64,000 bases of DNA, taken from assembly GCA_021397835.1 (NCBI GenBank), contig JAJFZO010000609.1, positions 13,704,001-13,768,000 of the forward strand, in the 5' to 3' direction. The position numbers were made by a program, and so were the translations under genes. Below are positions 49,925-61,585 of the stretch, piece after piece (position 1 is the first letter of the stretch; each line of letters begins with the position of its first letter). The notes under the pieces were generated by a model. That model searched no databases. It saw only the letters and a list, made by a program, of their open reading frames with translations, and was not told the DNA's origin. This stretch comes from Moringa oleifera. Taxonomy: Eukaryota; Streptophyta; Magnoliopsida; Brassicales; Moringaceae.

Positions 49925-51477
49925 GGGAGCTGAGTACTCGGTGAAAGGAAATGTGCAAGGAAGAGAAACTTGCAGAGGGTTTCTTACAAACAATGGTTCA
50001 TTTGTTATTGTTTTGAATTGTCATATGAGGTTTCCGGAAGGCTCTATGGCTTTTGTGAGAGAGCCCGCGCCCAGGCCAAGTACTAGTCCTCAGACCCTTG
50101 GATGTAAGAAAATACACCCGCGCCGGTATGACCACGAGAGAACAACCTCAACAGCACAAACGGTGTCGTTATAAAGTCGTAATTTGCCAGGCAGGCCAAG
50201 GTTTTTTGATTCGTGGCTCGCAAAAGTTCAATCAGAGCAGGTCAAGCAATGGGCCAACCCAACTATGAGGCCTGGTTCGAGCCCAAGCTCACAGATCAAA
50301 CAACCCCCTGGCAACCAAAGATTGGGCCCACCGTGACCCGATTCCGTCACACTTTTCAAACACTTCTTTACGCGTACATAAGTGAAACTATTTTATCAAT
50401 ATATTACGGACTACTTTTATTAGGAGATGAAAATATTATTTTTGGAAAAAGCGAACATTTTATATAATATCATCGGCAAAAGTAAAGAATGTTTTGGTAA
50501 TATACTTATTGAGGGTCACCGGTGGGCGGCAGTCGACATGCATAGCGCATTGGCTCACACCTTAAAGCGATTCTCAATTTTTTTATTGTAAAACAAAAAG
50601 CTGACACAAGTACCAAAACCAAATCCTACGTGTCAGATTCTTATTCGATCTTTTTAAACCAACGTGGCACTAATCTATTAAAATAACCTCTCATTTTTAT
50701 GGCATCAAATCAGTGTTATTGGTAAACTCCATGCATGCATGGCTTCATGCATCAGAAGCCTTGGGATTTGACAGTCGCTTTCATCACTTATCACGGGATT
50801 AGAGGATAAATAAAAATTTCACTCATTTAAAACCGCCTCACGTTCTTGGACACACCAGGGGCATTAAAGGAAATCTTGTATGAACAGAACATGTTGACAA
50901 CTTGTCAGTTAGGAACATTTATACTAAATGTGTAATAACAGTAACAAATTAAATTTTTTTAAATTTAAAAAAATAATAAAACTGCCGTTATTAGCCGACA
51001 CTTTAGAAAGGGGAAAAGAACACTTGCTGATCTAACTTTTGAGGGTAATAAAGCGAAACCGAAAAAACGCGCTTAATGGTCAAAATGGTCCAAGGATTCT
51101 AACACTTTTCCTTTGTTGTTTAAGAAAAGCTAGCAGCATAGAGATTATCTCAGGCTCACTTTTACTTGAATTACCAAATACCCCAGCACACGGATTTAAC
51201 GCTACTGTTAAAACCCACGTACCTTCCGTGGTTTGTGGGGTCCTCGTCGACTGGTACACTCACCGCAGAGTTCGCATCCTTATCCGTCTCCCTCTATCAT
51301 TCTCATAACCCTATATATCGAGAGACTGGTGGACTTCTCTTTCCCTATAAGGCTAACCGTTTTAAACAGAAAACTTGAATTGCTTTTTGTTTTGGGCATT
51401 TCTGTTCAAGAAAAGGAAAGGGCTTGTTTAATCTGTCTTTGGGGTGTTTCTTTTTCTTTTTTTTTTCTGTGAAAGAG
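49925..51477. promoter_or_regulatory. Divergent upstream region, neurochondrin / small protein 1
   Basis: Two genes are transcribed away from each other across 1.55 kb. A TATA-like TATATAT at 51312-51318 and a pyrimidine-rich leader precede the ATG at 51478. A CACGTA-containing GC-richer patch lies near 51215-51260. No other gene is supported. Confidence 0.5.
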
Positions 51478-51834
51478 ATGCAAATGTACAACGAGTGTGG
51501 CTCTCCGTCTTCAATGACAGCGAGGCCAAAGCCGAGGTCCTCCAGATGTTGTTTCCGCACATACCCGATGGAGACAGTGGATGACAGGGCGAGGACGCCG
51601 AGATCGCCGTATTGGTGGCTGAAATCGACGGCGCACGAGCTAGAAATCAAGGACAAATGCCGCAGTCTGATCGCCCGGATAGGCGCCAAGGGAGGCAGGA
51701 GACTCCACAGCCACGGCTCCGTCGATTTCAGCTACGATCCAATGAGTTACGCCCTCAACTTCGAAGACGACCGGTTCGACGACGAATCTCCCCCGAGCTT
51801 CTCATCGAGGTTGCCGGCTACCCCCGAGAGATAA
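51478..51834 (+). CDS. Small plant-specific protein with YDPxxYALNF motif (copy 1)
   Basis: An intronless frame of 118 aa. I chose the ATG at 51478 because upstream codons in the same frame encode a Phe-rich stretch from a T-rich leader. The N-terminal half is basic and Ser/Pro-rich with two TPRSP/TARPKP-like segments. A helical segment follows (WWLKSTAHELEIKDKC), then FSYDPMSYALNFEDD near residue 86-100 and an acidic tail. This signature is common in small plant proteins annotated as unknown or stress-induced. The molecular function is unknown. Pro-directed Ser/Thr sites (RTPRSP, ATPER) could be phosphorylated, which is inference. The second copy lies 1.2 kb downstream on the same strand. 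Confidence 0.75.
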   Translation: MQMYNECGSPSSMTARPKPRSSRCCFRTYPMETVDDRARTPRSPYWWLKSTAHELEIKDKCRSLIARIGAKGGRRLHSHGSVDFSYDPMSYALNFEDDRFDDESPPSFSSRLPATPER

Positions 51835-52855
51835 TCACCTCCCTAGTGCGTCCATGAAAACGACACCGTCGGCGACGCTACACTGGAAGATGACCCAAGT
51901 TTAATAGGGTCCTTAGTTGTGTACAATACCTAGCTAGTTGTTCCTCATCCTTTTTCCTTCAAGATTAACTTTTGGATCCGACTGAAGCACAGTATGACCT
52001 GGAAAATCCAATCTCAGGTGGGCAAAGCCAGGAACATATGACCGGTTCAGCAATCGAGTCGACCCACCCCGTGAGGCTGTGTAGATTAAGATAAAAAGTT
52101 GTTGGATAATCTTGTTTCCCTCAGCAGCTGTATAATATGTGTTGGTACTTTATTCTTGCAAATTTGAACTTAAAAAGCAAAATAGAGCTTTGAAGTTGTG
52201 GGTAGGCTGACAGTCTATCGGGTGGACTCAAGTCTTACTATAATGACTTTAACGTGAAAGTTATGCCCAGAGGGTACCCTTTGTGGACCGCAAATTGACG
52301 AGGTAAGAAGATGAAAAAAATATATTTTTGTAAGTTACTGCATTTGTATAATAAAAAAATAAATAAAATCATAAATATTGAATTAATATAAAACCCAAAT
52401 GATCAAATTGTTTTTATACTTCTTGGTGACTATTTGAAATTGGGCATATAAGATGATGATGGGTCAAACCCACCCGAGAATTGGTAAACCCAGAGGAGAA
52501 AATTTAGAAAAAGGATACATTGATTGAATTATTAGCAATTCTTGATCAATTAGTAGTTGCTTCCATGATCAAGATCTAAGCTGGCTCCCGTTATGACATG
52601 TGATACTCTGCCGCCCCTTTTAATAAATAATGATAAAAATAGACGGTACTTCAGTTCAATTAAGCCAATATTGTGCGTGGGAAACTCTGGAATAGGTAAA
52701 AGACAAAAGAGGTGTTTGGCGTCTATCTGAAATGAAGAGGGTGCCTGATAAGCCACAGCTGCACTTACTATCAGCCGGCAAACACGCCCTCCAGTTCCAG
52801 CTGATAGGTATCCAACTAACAAATAGATGCGAAACCCTGAAAGATGTAAGCGACA

Positions 52856-52861
52856 CACGTG
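52856..52861 (+). promoter_or_regulatory. G-box / ABRE-type element
   Basis: ACACGTGCC contains the palindrome CACGTG. It lies 72 bp upstream of a TATA box and 213 bp upstream of the ATG at 53074, a position typical for bZIP- or bHLH-bound sites of stress- or light-regulated genes. Confidence 0.55.
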
Positions 52862-52932
52862 CCAATTTGCAATTAGCTTTAGGATTCCTTGCCAACCTTA
52901 CAGCTCACTTCACATTGTTCGGGATGGATATC

Positions 52933-52939
52933 TATAAAT
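52933..52939 (+). promoter_or_regulatory. TATA box of small protein 2
   Basis: TATAAAT lies about 135 nt before the ATG at 53074. It predicts a transcription start near 52965 and a leader of about 110 nt. Confidence 0.6.
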
Positions 52940-53073
52940 CTCTTTCTATGTACAGAGAGATGAGCAAATCTTTTTCTCCTCATTACATGCCTTACAAGGA
53001 CACTTGCCTTCTAAGAACCGACCCCGGCTGCAACCAGTGATTAAGCTGCGCATATCGCTCTACCTGCTCTCGC

Positions 53074-53484
53074 ATGGAAACTCAAACTCTTCAAGCAAAA
53101 CAACCACCCGCCAGCGAAACGGCGCCGTTGAGATGCGATGAGTACATGGAAGATCTCGCAGAGACGGCGAGGCTCTGCGGTTGTGATTGTTTACAGGGAG
53201 TTTTGTTTAGGCGGCGACACGGAGATAACAGCAATGGCGCATGCAGATATCCACTGAATCAACAGGAGGAGAAGCAAGAAAGCTGGCTAGTGAAAGTAGC
53301 CAACAAGGCTAAGGAGGTATCTGAGATGGTGGGAGGGCCAAGGTGGAAGAATTTTATTAGAAGCTTTAGCGTTCGTGGGATTAAGAGCAAGAACACAAAA
53401 TCGCAGTTTGCATATGATCCCGAAAACTATGCCCTAAACTTCGATGATAGGATCGGCAAGAACGTTGATGGTAGTCGACAATGA
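53074..53484 (+). CDS. Small plant-specific protein with YDPxxYALNF motif (copy 2)
   Basis: An intronless frame of 136 aa starting at the first ATG after a clear TATA box. It has an acidic N-terminal segment with Cys residues (CDEYMEDLAETARLCGCDC), then a helical region (SWLVKVANKAKEVSEMVGG), RWKNFIRSFSVRG, and FAYDPENYALNFDDR close to the C terminus. The layout (Trp-containing helix, basic linker, YDPxxYALNF motif) matches the protein at 51478, so the two look like diverged tandem paralogues. Function is unknown. I recall a 'stress induced protein' annotation near KNAT3 and FLOT1 in Arabidopsis (At5g25240) that may be the counterpart, but I cannot confirm it. Confidence 0.78.
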   Translation: METQTLQAKQPPASETAPLRCDEYMEDLAETARLCGCDCLQGVLFRRRHGDNSNGACRYPLNQQEEKQESWLVKVANKAKEVSEMVGGPRWKNFIRSFSVRGIKSKNTKSQFAYDPENYALNFDDRIGKNVDGSRQ

Positions 53485-54351
53485 TCTTTTATGCTAATTT
53501 TTTGATCTGATTTGTTAATTGTCCTTATATTTTCCTGGAAATAGTTTATACAGTCAGTTTTGTGAGAATAATTATTCTGCAGAAGCAGCCTGCCTGCAAA
53601 ATCCGTGAGAGACCATGGCAGGTAGAAGTATAGGGATTATCCTTCTTAACTTTCTTGGTGACCAAACACCTCATAGCATTGGATATTTGCAATTTGACAG
53701 CATGGAGGCAGCAAGAAGCATACTTGACACCCAATGCCTTCTACTTTTGTGAAAAAGATGAATGGGAAGTAAATAGTAAATACTTAAGAGAGTTGCATAA
53801 TTACTGAAGATTAAGCTCTACATTACAGTGCCCAAAAAACTAAAAATGACTTAGTATAACTGTAAGGAATTATGCAAAAGATTATTACACTGTACACCCC
53901 ACAACCCCTCACTATCTTATTCACAGATATGAAGAGAAGACAAAAATCATAAATCTTAGCAATGCAAATGAACTGTCCAATTCAGCAATATAACTCCTAA
54001 ATTTTGCACTTCCTACTTATACGGTACCACATGCACAGCACCACCAGCAAAATGGCACAAATTGGGTTCATCATCAAGAACCCCATCCTTTGTGTTAGCC
54101 TATTTTCTGTAGAAGCTTTTATGATCCTTTCCCCCATTGAAGCCCTATACCGATGCAGTTTCTATGTATATATGTTGGTTCATCGCCAATGAAGATGAAG
54201 AGATATTGTTTCGAAGTAGGTTCCTGGACCTTCCTCCATTTACATGAAACGCTCCCCACTGTTTTCACCTGCATTACTTCTTTCCGAATTAAGGTTGGTT
54301 GTAAAGTTCTTAGTAGATGTAAATTAACGAGAAAGATTAAGAGTTTTATTT
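53485..54351. other. Convergent 3' region, small protein 2 / KNOX
   Basis: The gene at 53074 (plus) and the KNOX gene (minus, stop at 54352) end facing each other. The interval should hold both 3' UTRs. Short open frames here have no support. Confidence 0.55.
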
Positions 54352-57300
54352 TCAATACCTTTTGCGTTTGCTTTTCAAGACTGTGGACGTTGATGGATTA
54401 CTGTGCCAGTTTCTCTTCCTCTGATTTATGAACCAATTGTTTATCTGTTTCAATTGCAGACCTGTTTCCTGTACCAACCTTGCCTTGTCTTCTTCCTGGA
54501 AAGTCAAAGACAACAAACAGGTGATCAGAAAGTTGACCAATGATTAGCCAGCATGATTCATTCAGCTTGACTTGTAAGCTTGAAGATAGATGCTTGATAA
54601 TGGCTTGTCAAATCTGCACACTATTCTAATCTCTTTGGCTTCTTTCATCTTTCTCCAAATTCCCCCATAACAGAATTTTGCAGTCTTTTGACATTCTTGA
54701 GATTTGCAGAGGTCATCAGAGTCCAGAACTAAGCACCCAACAAAAAACTTGTCCTTACAGACCTGACCGATTGTGTTGGGTGTTTAATCACTTGAAGTCG
54801 ATGCTATAGGGTTTCTCATTTTTGCGAAGTAGTGCGCTAAATGCAAATTAAAGAAATCAGCAGGCTGAACTTACTGTAGGATATGGCCACTTGGAATGTG
54901 ATTGCCACCAAGCTTTGAGAACAGAGGTGGTATCACCAGGAAGCTTTCCTGCTCTTCTCTTGCGCAGAATTTCCTCCCGTATGTCTACTATTTTCTCCTT
55001 GTAACCCTACAAGAAAGAAAGTTAATAGCTGATTCAATTGAAATCTTAAATGAAGTTCTGAAGTACGTAATGGCATCAGTTACCTGCTTCAGTTCATGCT
55101 TCAATTCTTGCCTCACGCGCTCCATCAAGGATCTCTCGCTCTCTGTAGGGATGAGAGGGCCAAAACCCAAGTTGTCTGGATTCTCCAAACTAGCGTCAAA
55201 CAAGTTTGCATCGCTATCTACTTGGTCATCATCATCGTCAGACATTGTTGCGCCCGTACCTTCTCCTGGAGAAACTCCTGTTAATGCATCAAGCAACAGC
55301 TAATAGAGTTTCAGTAAACATGTTTACAGTTTAAAAATATGAACGTTCTAATATTGCTATAAAAGAGTGTAATTCAGTAAAGAGTGACAGAGGAATGTTT
55401 CTCCTCAATCAAAGGAAATCATGATAGATCAAATAATATTGCTAAGAAAGGAGCAATCCAGGAAATTATGATCATCTGGATGTTTCAAAACCCACGACAG
55501 GGATAAGGGTTTGGTTGCAGCAAAAATTGAGATTACAAATTATAGCAAACTTAGGAAAGGAATTGGCAGCAAGAAGGTCTAGTTTTAACAGCTGCATATC
55601 CAAGAATAACCATAATAGAAAGAATTTGACTCAACACACCAGCCCTGACAGTTTGCTTCACAGACTCAGAGAACTTAAATTATTCTTCAACAAGGTCAAG
55701 ATCCAACAGGAAGTGAAATATTTGGGTTCATGCTCTAGAATCTGATTGCATATGAACTGTGGTTAATGAACTGTGAAAATTGATCAGTTAGAGAGTCAAT
55801 GTCCGTGAAAAAGTTGATACAAAAAGGGGAGTGGTGGTGTTTGAGAATACACAGATGGTGTCTGAAGGAAGGCTGCAAAGTTCAGGACTGATCAAGAGAA
55901 GTCATACATGTAAGCACTTGATCTCTCCAGTATTACTAAATTTTTCCATGTCTGTGTTAGATTCTTCACAGGAAAAAAAAAAGGAAAAAGTTATGAAGGA
56001 TTCAAATAAAGCAGGGATAATTTCTTTTCTTTCATCTCTGAAGAACTTTTCATTTCAATTCCTTGGTGAATAAATAATTTTTCTTGTCAACCAATTCAAG
56101 AAGATATAAACAAAGAAGCACAAGGAAACATCACATCACCTGTTAAGCTTTGTAGGGATTGCTCGATCTCCCAGCAAGCCATCACTGCTTCCATTGCATG
56201 GACGCGGACATGCTGTTGTAGTTGTTCTTTAAATGAGCATAGCAGCAGAACATAATGTGTCTGTGTCATCAAGAAGGAGAAGAATTGAATTTTGCTTCTA
56301 TTATAAATTCAGCATCTTTATATATAGTTAGTTCAACAAAGAACTCACATTAACCTTAAAAACTGTCAATTAAGATGGACACAATGTCATAATCAATGGC
56401 TATTTTGCAGCAAAAAGAAAAAACTACGAAGAAAGAACAGGAGCATAGCTGAAGCACGGGCACATAAGTGATAAAAAACAGGTTACTAGTTCTCCGTCCG
56501 TGTAAAATCAAAGGTGGAGTTGTCAACAATACAACCAGTTAGCTCTTCCTACCACATCGTTTTGAATGAGAGTCCTGTTTTACAACATATAACAATCAAG
56601 GTTTTGCAGGCAATAATTTATCATTTCAAGTTAGTTTAAGTTATGTTCACAGCAACCATATGTTCCTGAGCGACCATATAAAGTTCCTCAACCCCTTAAA
56701 CATGGCACCTTGCAGTGTCAGTACAATAGAAATCAACACATGAATCCAAGTTCAGACAAGATTACAACTTCAATCAGTATTTCAAAGAAAAGTGTTCTTC
56801 ATCTTAATCTAGACCAACTTTATGGCACCAGAGGCAAACTCACAACCAAAAGTTCCAATGAGGATCAAGCACTAGGTTAAAAGATTTTATATCTAGCTTA
56901 TCTGTCAGATTGGGGCTATCTAGTTGGCCTTTCACTACAGCCATGGATTGCACCATGTTTATTGCAGCACGGTTTCCAATTGAGCCAGAGATCAACAATG
57001 TAAGCCGCAATCTAGCAGATAACCACAGAGGAACCAAAAGCATGATTAATCAAGTACATCAAGGATAACCCTTCTCCTCCTCCTTCATGCTTAGCTTCCA
57101 AAGAGAAAAACTATAACTCTAGGAAGCATAATTGCAAATAAATTTGAACTAGACCTAGGATTGTCAGGTGACCTAAAGGAACTACTTATTACCAAGGTAG
57201 GCTTCGAACGCTTGAGTCAGGCTGACAGCAAGAATCAAACAAATCATTGGATAGATTTGCTTGGGCTTCATTAAACTGCATTTTCGGCAGTTAAATTATT

Positions 57301-59323
57301 TTTGACCTTCCTATCTCACCATTTGAGTTACCCATCCAATAGCATAGACCACATAAATTCCCTGTGCAGGTTCTTGGTGCTCCACACACTTGCATCTTCA
57401 AAAAGTTCGCTCAAAGACTCAAGATTTGTGAACCAATTTCCCCATTCAGAACAACTCCAACCAAGTTTGGTCTCACAAGAATCTAGAGCCATGTTGCATT
57501 TTTTATGTAGTCATCCCTGAAACTTATTTCTCTGAGGTAACGATACCTGAAACTGCCGTCGGGAATTTCTTTGTACTTTACGGCTGCTACTTCTAAAGAA
57601 ACTAGAAGTCTAATTCTACTGATTTAATCCCATGTCTGCGTAAAGAAATTCTTTATTATTATTATTCTTTACTAAGAGGAGTACATTTTTCACCCATGCA
57701 CATCAATCAAAATTTTGGCTGCAAACCATCTTGGGTCCACTGGCACTGTTGCTCTGTTTCCAATATTTCCATTCCCTTGTAATAAGAGGAAATTCCTTTT
57801 ACATACATATATCTACCAATAATCCATCCTCTCAAGAATCATAAATTCTCGTCCTATCACCTGTCCTGAAAGTGAATAGAAGAGTTTACACCATTCATTC
57901 AGAAATCCAACTTAGAATCCAGAGTACATACAATCCAACACTAAATTAATGACTAAGATTACAGTAAAATAATGAAACAGATGAATGAGTACCAAAGGAT
58001 TCACTCTTAGGAAGCTACCATGAAACATTTCCCTTTTTATAACCTCTAACCTTTTCTCAGTGCAATGCAATCTGCTCAAACCACTAAATTTCTGTCTAAT
58101 TTGCACCACTAATCAAACCAGTTCTGTTTCCTCACGACATAGCAAAGTACCCTTTGCAAAATTATTTAGAGGATTTACGTATTCTAATGGAAAACCTCTA
58201 GAATTGATGAAATTATGAATTTGAAGTAGGCAATAAATTCAAAACCCAGAAACCATAATTCAAAGCTCTGCACAGACAGCCTTAAATTGCAAAACACACA
58301 AAGACAGAGAAAGAACATAAATTCTTCGCCAGTCTCCACAATTACAAATTTGCCATTATAGATCAAAGCTTCACACAGAGAATCTTAAAATCAGTAAAAT
58401 CAACAAGGAAAGCAGTGAAATAAATTCTTCTTCAATATCCATTATTACGAATTTGCCATCGGCACATCATTTACCATCCACAATGGCATAATCAAACAAA
58501 ATCCAGAAAACAAACAAAGGCATTCAAATCTTCGAGAAGGAGGAAAAAGTAAAAAAGTGCATGAAGATGACCTTACCATGAACTGATCAAGCTCCTTATC
58601 GTCGCCAACTAAGCCCTGAGCAGCACCCAAAGTGGAGTACTTAGCGACGACGTGCTGGGACTGAGCGAGTTGGGCGTCGATCCTCGGAAGCTGATCCACC
58701 GGAGTTGCAATTCGCAGGCATGCCACGTGCGCAGAGAGGAGTTGCTCGTACAGGGGGTGCGACAATATCTCCGCTTTGTACCTTGCATTTTGCCAATTCA
58801 CCACACTCTCTCCTCCCCCTCCACTTTCGACCACCACCCCCTCGCTCTTGTTGTTGTTGCCGTTGTTGTTCATGTTCTCACTGTTGCTGTTCTTCAAATC
58901 GGCTGACTCCACGGCGCTGCCGATGATGGACTCGGCTCCTCCTCCAGCTGCCGCTGCTGCTGCCACGGCTGCCACGTCGTCGATGACTTCACTGTGGTTA
59001 CGTTGGAGGAGAGGGGAAGAGCGCGAGAGCCATTGGTTCGGTGTCTGAGAGGTCGTCGAATCCGAGTTGTTAGTGTTGGCGTTGGCGGTGTTGTTGGCGT
59101 TGGTGGTCGTGGTGTTTGTTGTGTGGAGGTTTAGGAAATTGGTGTCGGAGAAGTGAGCGTGCGGTGGTGGCTGCGGTTGTTGGGAGCGGAGGAGGGCCGT
59201 GTTTAGCCAATTGGGTGCGCTCGTTTCTGTTAAGTGCTGCTGTTGTTGGCTTTGTTGTTGCTGTTGGTCGGTGAAGTGGTGGAGAGGGAGCTCCTGGGAG
59301 ATGTGGCTGTGGTGAAAGGCCAT
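54352..59323 (-). CDS. KNAT3: Class II KNOX homeobox protein (KNAT3/4/5-like)
   Basis: Five exons: 58577-59323, 56140-56260, 55084-55277, 54875-55006 and 54352-54495. They give 446 codons (445 aa). The N-terminal 175 residues are low-complexity: poly-Gln at about 20-29, Thr/Asn-rich at 68-90, Ala-rich at 118-126, Asn-rich at 145-158. KNOX1 spans about 177-221 ([20 protein letters not shown]), KNOX2 about 240-290 ([20 protein letters not shown]), and ELK about 348-369. The TALE homeodomain spans about 369-431, with the three-residue loop extension around KWPYPTEEDK and helix 3 [15 protein letters not shown]. This is the class II signature; class I proteins and BELL proteins differ in these parts. 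Class II KNOX factors are nuclear, partner with BELL proteins, and promote differentiation. The short KSKRKRY tail is shorter than the KNAT3 C terminus. The symbol marks the KNAT3/4/5 clade, not proven orthology. The first intron is 2.3 kb. Confidence 0.95.
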
Positions 59324-61030
59324 CTATCAATCTTTCTATGTATCCTTTATTGCTCGAGAGAGGACGAAAGACAGATGATTGTTATGATTACAAGTTCATG
59401 GTTTCATAGATTAGATAGACACGGACAAAGAGAGAGGAAGCTTGAAAAATACTTGGGTTTTACAGTTGCAGAGATGCAAGAGATAGAATTATAGTCCTGC
59501 AGAGAGAGAAAGAGAAAGAGAGAGAATATGAGTAAAACTACGGTATAGATATGTGGTGTTGAAGAAAGAAAGCAAAACAGCTGCTAATATTGGTTACTAT
59601 ATATAAACCTATTAGAGGAAGCTGTAGAGAGAGAAACCAAGCGCTTGTAAAAATGGAGAGAGAGGGGAATACAGTGAGCGGTTTTCAGGACAAGAAAACT
59701 GCTTATTATGAGATGGTGGAGTCCTACCCGAGGAAGCTGAGGGTATTATTTATTTATTTATTAAACACTGAGAAATTTATTATTTAATTGATTATTTATT
59801 AATTGATAAGTTTTTTTTATTATTTTATGATTTTAGACTTTGATGCACAAATTAGGTATGTTAAAGAAACCACGAAAACAGTTGATTTGCCTAGCCTCTT
59901 TGATTATGGGTTGAATTTATGGTTTTTTTCCGACTAAATAAACTGACTAGGTCGTGAACCGAAGATGGACCGAAATCGGACGGTGGCAGTAGAAGAAAGA
60001 CTCTGGTTGGGTTCCCCAAATGCCCCATAGGGCGTATGGTACACGCGGGAGATTAAGATGAGACCAAAGGTACGTGTATTGGGTTTGTGCAGGCAGGTGA
60101 CAAAGTCCAGGTTGCCGTACAACTGAAGCTGCAGTTTTCTTCAACTGAAGCAACAAGTGATTTTACGCGCTGTGTTACTGTTTCTTTTTTGTTTTCCCGA
60201 TATAAAAAGCAGAGCCTCTCTATTAAAATAAATAAAACACCTTTTGGTATAAATAAATAAATAAAACACCCTTTGCAAAGAAAAAAAAAAAAAGGAGTAA
60301 GAATAAAACAAACATCTCAATGGCTTTGCCCTTTTACCAACCAAAGCCCCTTTTTCTATAAACCATTTGAGATCCATGTTTGTTCATTTTCAGAATCATT
60401 TACTGAAACAGTTTATTTCATAAAGTATTATATATTTTGATAGTAATTACATAATTTTATTTAATATTAATTATTTTAATAATATTTATATAATTTTATA
60501 TATTAAAAAAAGGATTTCTAGACTTATATTAAAAGTGGCCCATGGTACATGTTGAATGAAAACTCAGTAAATGTAAGTTGTACCGTGGAGGCATTTGAAT
60601 CAGGAAAAGAGGGAGAGAGAGAGAGAGTATCTTTTTATGACTGCCACCTTTTACATTTACTAACGTGAAATGCATTAAATGATACGGTAACAATTAGTGG
60701 CTCCTTAGAAAGAAGCAAAAAAGTACAACAACATCTAGCTGTTTGAGAAATGAAAAGGCAGACATCTTGGCTACACGTGCCATCCAACACGAGCTTCCTC
60801 GCGTACCAGTATCACCCCAACAAAGTACATCTTCATAATAATAAATAAATAAATAAATATTGTCTTCTATCGTTTTTTTAATATATACTTATATTTATAT
60901 AGTAGTAGTTTATGTAGTTATATGATATCCCTTAAAGCTTGGAGCGTGCTTTCCACGTCATTTCAAATAGCGTGACCATGTTATCATCTAGAAAAATCCA
61001 ACTATAAATACAATAATTTTTAATTCATCC
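59324..61030 (-). promoter_or_regulatory. KNOX leader and proximal promoter region
   Basis: A CT-rich leader (GA-rich on the plus strand near 59500-59525) precedes the ATG. A TATATA-type element near 59597-59605 would place transcription start about 245 nt before the ATG. Further upstream is AT-rich DNA with a GA-rich patch near 60610-60630. Open frames here are short and unsupported. Confidence 0.5.
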
Positions 61031-61585
61031 CCTCTCATGGTCTTCACCGGCTCTTTTGTGATTTCAGTCGAACTTGGTGACCGGAAGAGCCGGTCGTCTG
61101 GTCTGGATAACGAAAGAGAGAGAGGAGGGGTGGACGTCGGGAGAAAAGAGAGAGGGGGGACCATGAATTACGTCGCCTCCTCTCCGCCACTCGCGGGAAA
61201 ACGACCAGGGACACGGGTCGGACGGAGGTGGCGTGGACCACAAGGTGGTCCCGGGCTTAAGCACGCGCCGGGAGAAGGAATCGGGGCCGTCCACGTGGAG
61301 GATGGTGGAGGCCATCCAGAATTTTGACTTCTCTGACAGCCGCCGGCTTAATCAATGCCAAGGTAGCTGGTCCCCTAGGAGGAGGGGTGGGTCCCCGACC
61401 CAAAAGAATGCTGGAAAAAACGCCAGAGGTGGCCCCACCTGGGATAGAGACGTGGGGGTCCGCCCCTGGAGTAGCTACTGTTTGGTGTTTATGGCAAACT
61501 GTCCACCTACGACCCAATGGTCCCCTACCGACTTGCCCTTCCTCTCCACCCCTCACCCTCTCTCTCTCTCTCTCTCTCTCTTATG
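61031..61585. promoter_or_regulatory. GC-rich motif-dense block upstream of KNOX
   Basis: About 550 bp of GC-rich sequence stands out from AT-rich surroundings. It holds GTGGACCAC (61233-61241), GTGGTCCC (61245-61252), CACGTG (61292-61297), GTGGGTCC (61387-61394) and GTGGCCCCAC (61429-61438), and ends in a CT microsatellite at about 61558-61582. Overlapping open frames exist on both strands but look like by-products of GC content. A distal regulatory element is my best guess. It could also belong to an unseen non-coding transcript. Confidence 0.45.

Larger units (their letters stand above)
51835..53073. promoter_or_regulatory. Spacer with promoter of small protein 2
   Basis: The first part holds the 3' UTR of small protein 1. 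Its middle is AT-rich. A CACGTG element at 52856-52861 and a TATA box at 52933-52939 mark the promoter of the gene at 53074. Open frames on both strands near 52550-53040 show no recognisable domain. Confidence 0.5.

Noticed and set aside
49781..49993. Longer N terminus for neurochondrin in the leader frame
   Set aside because: The upstream frame begins at TTG, not ATG, and reading through the donor leaves the conserved protein. The ATG at 49922-49924 splices directly into the family sequence.
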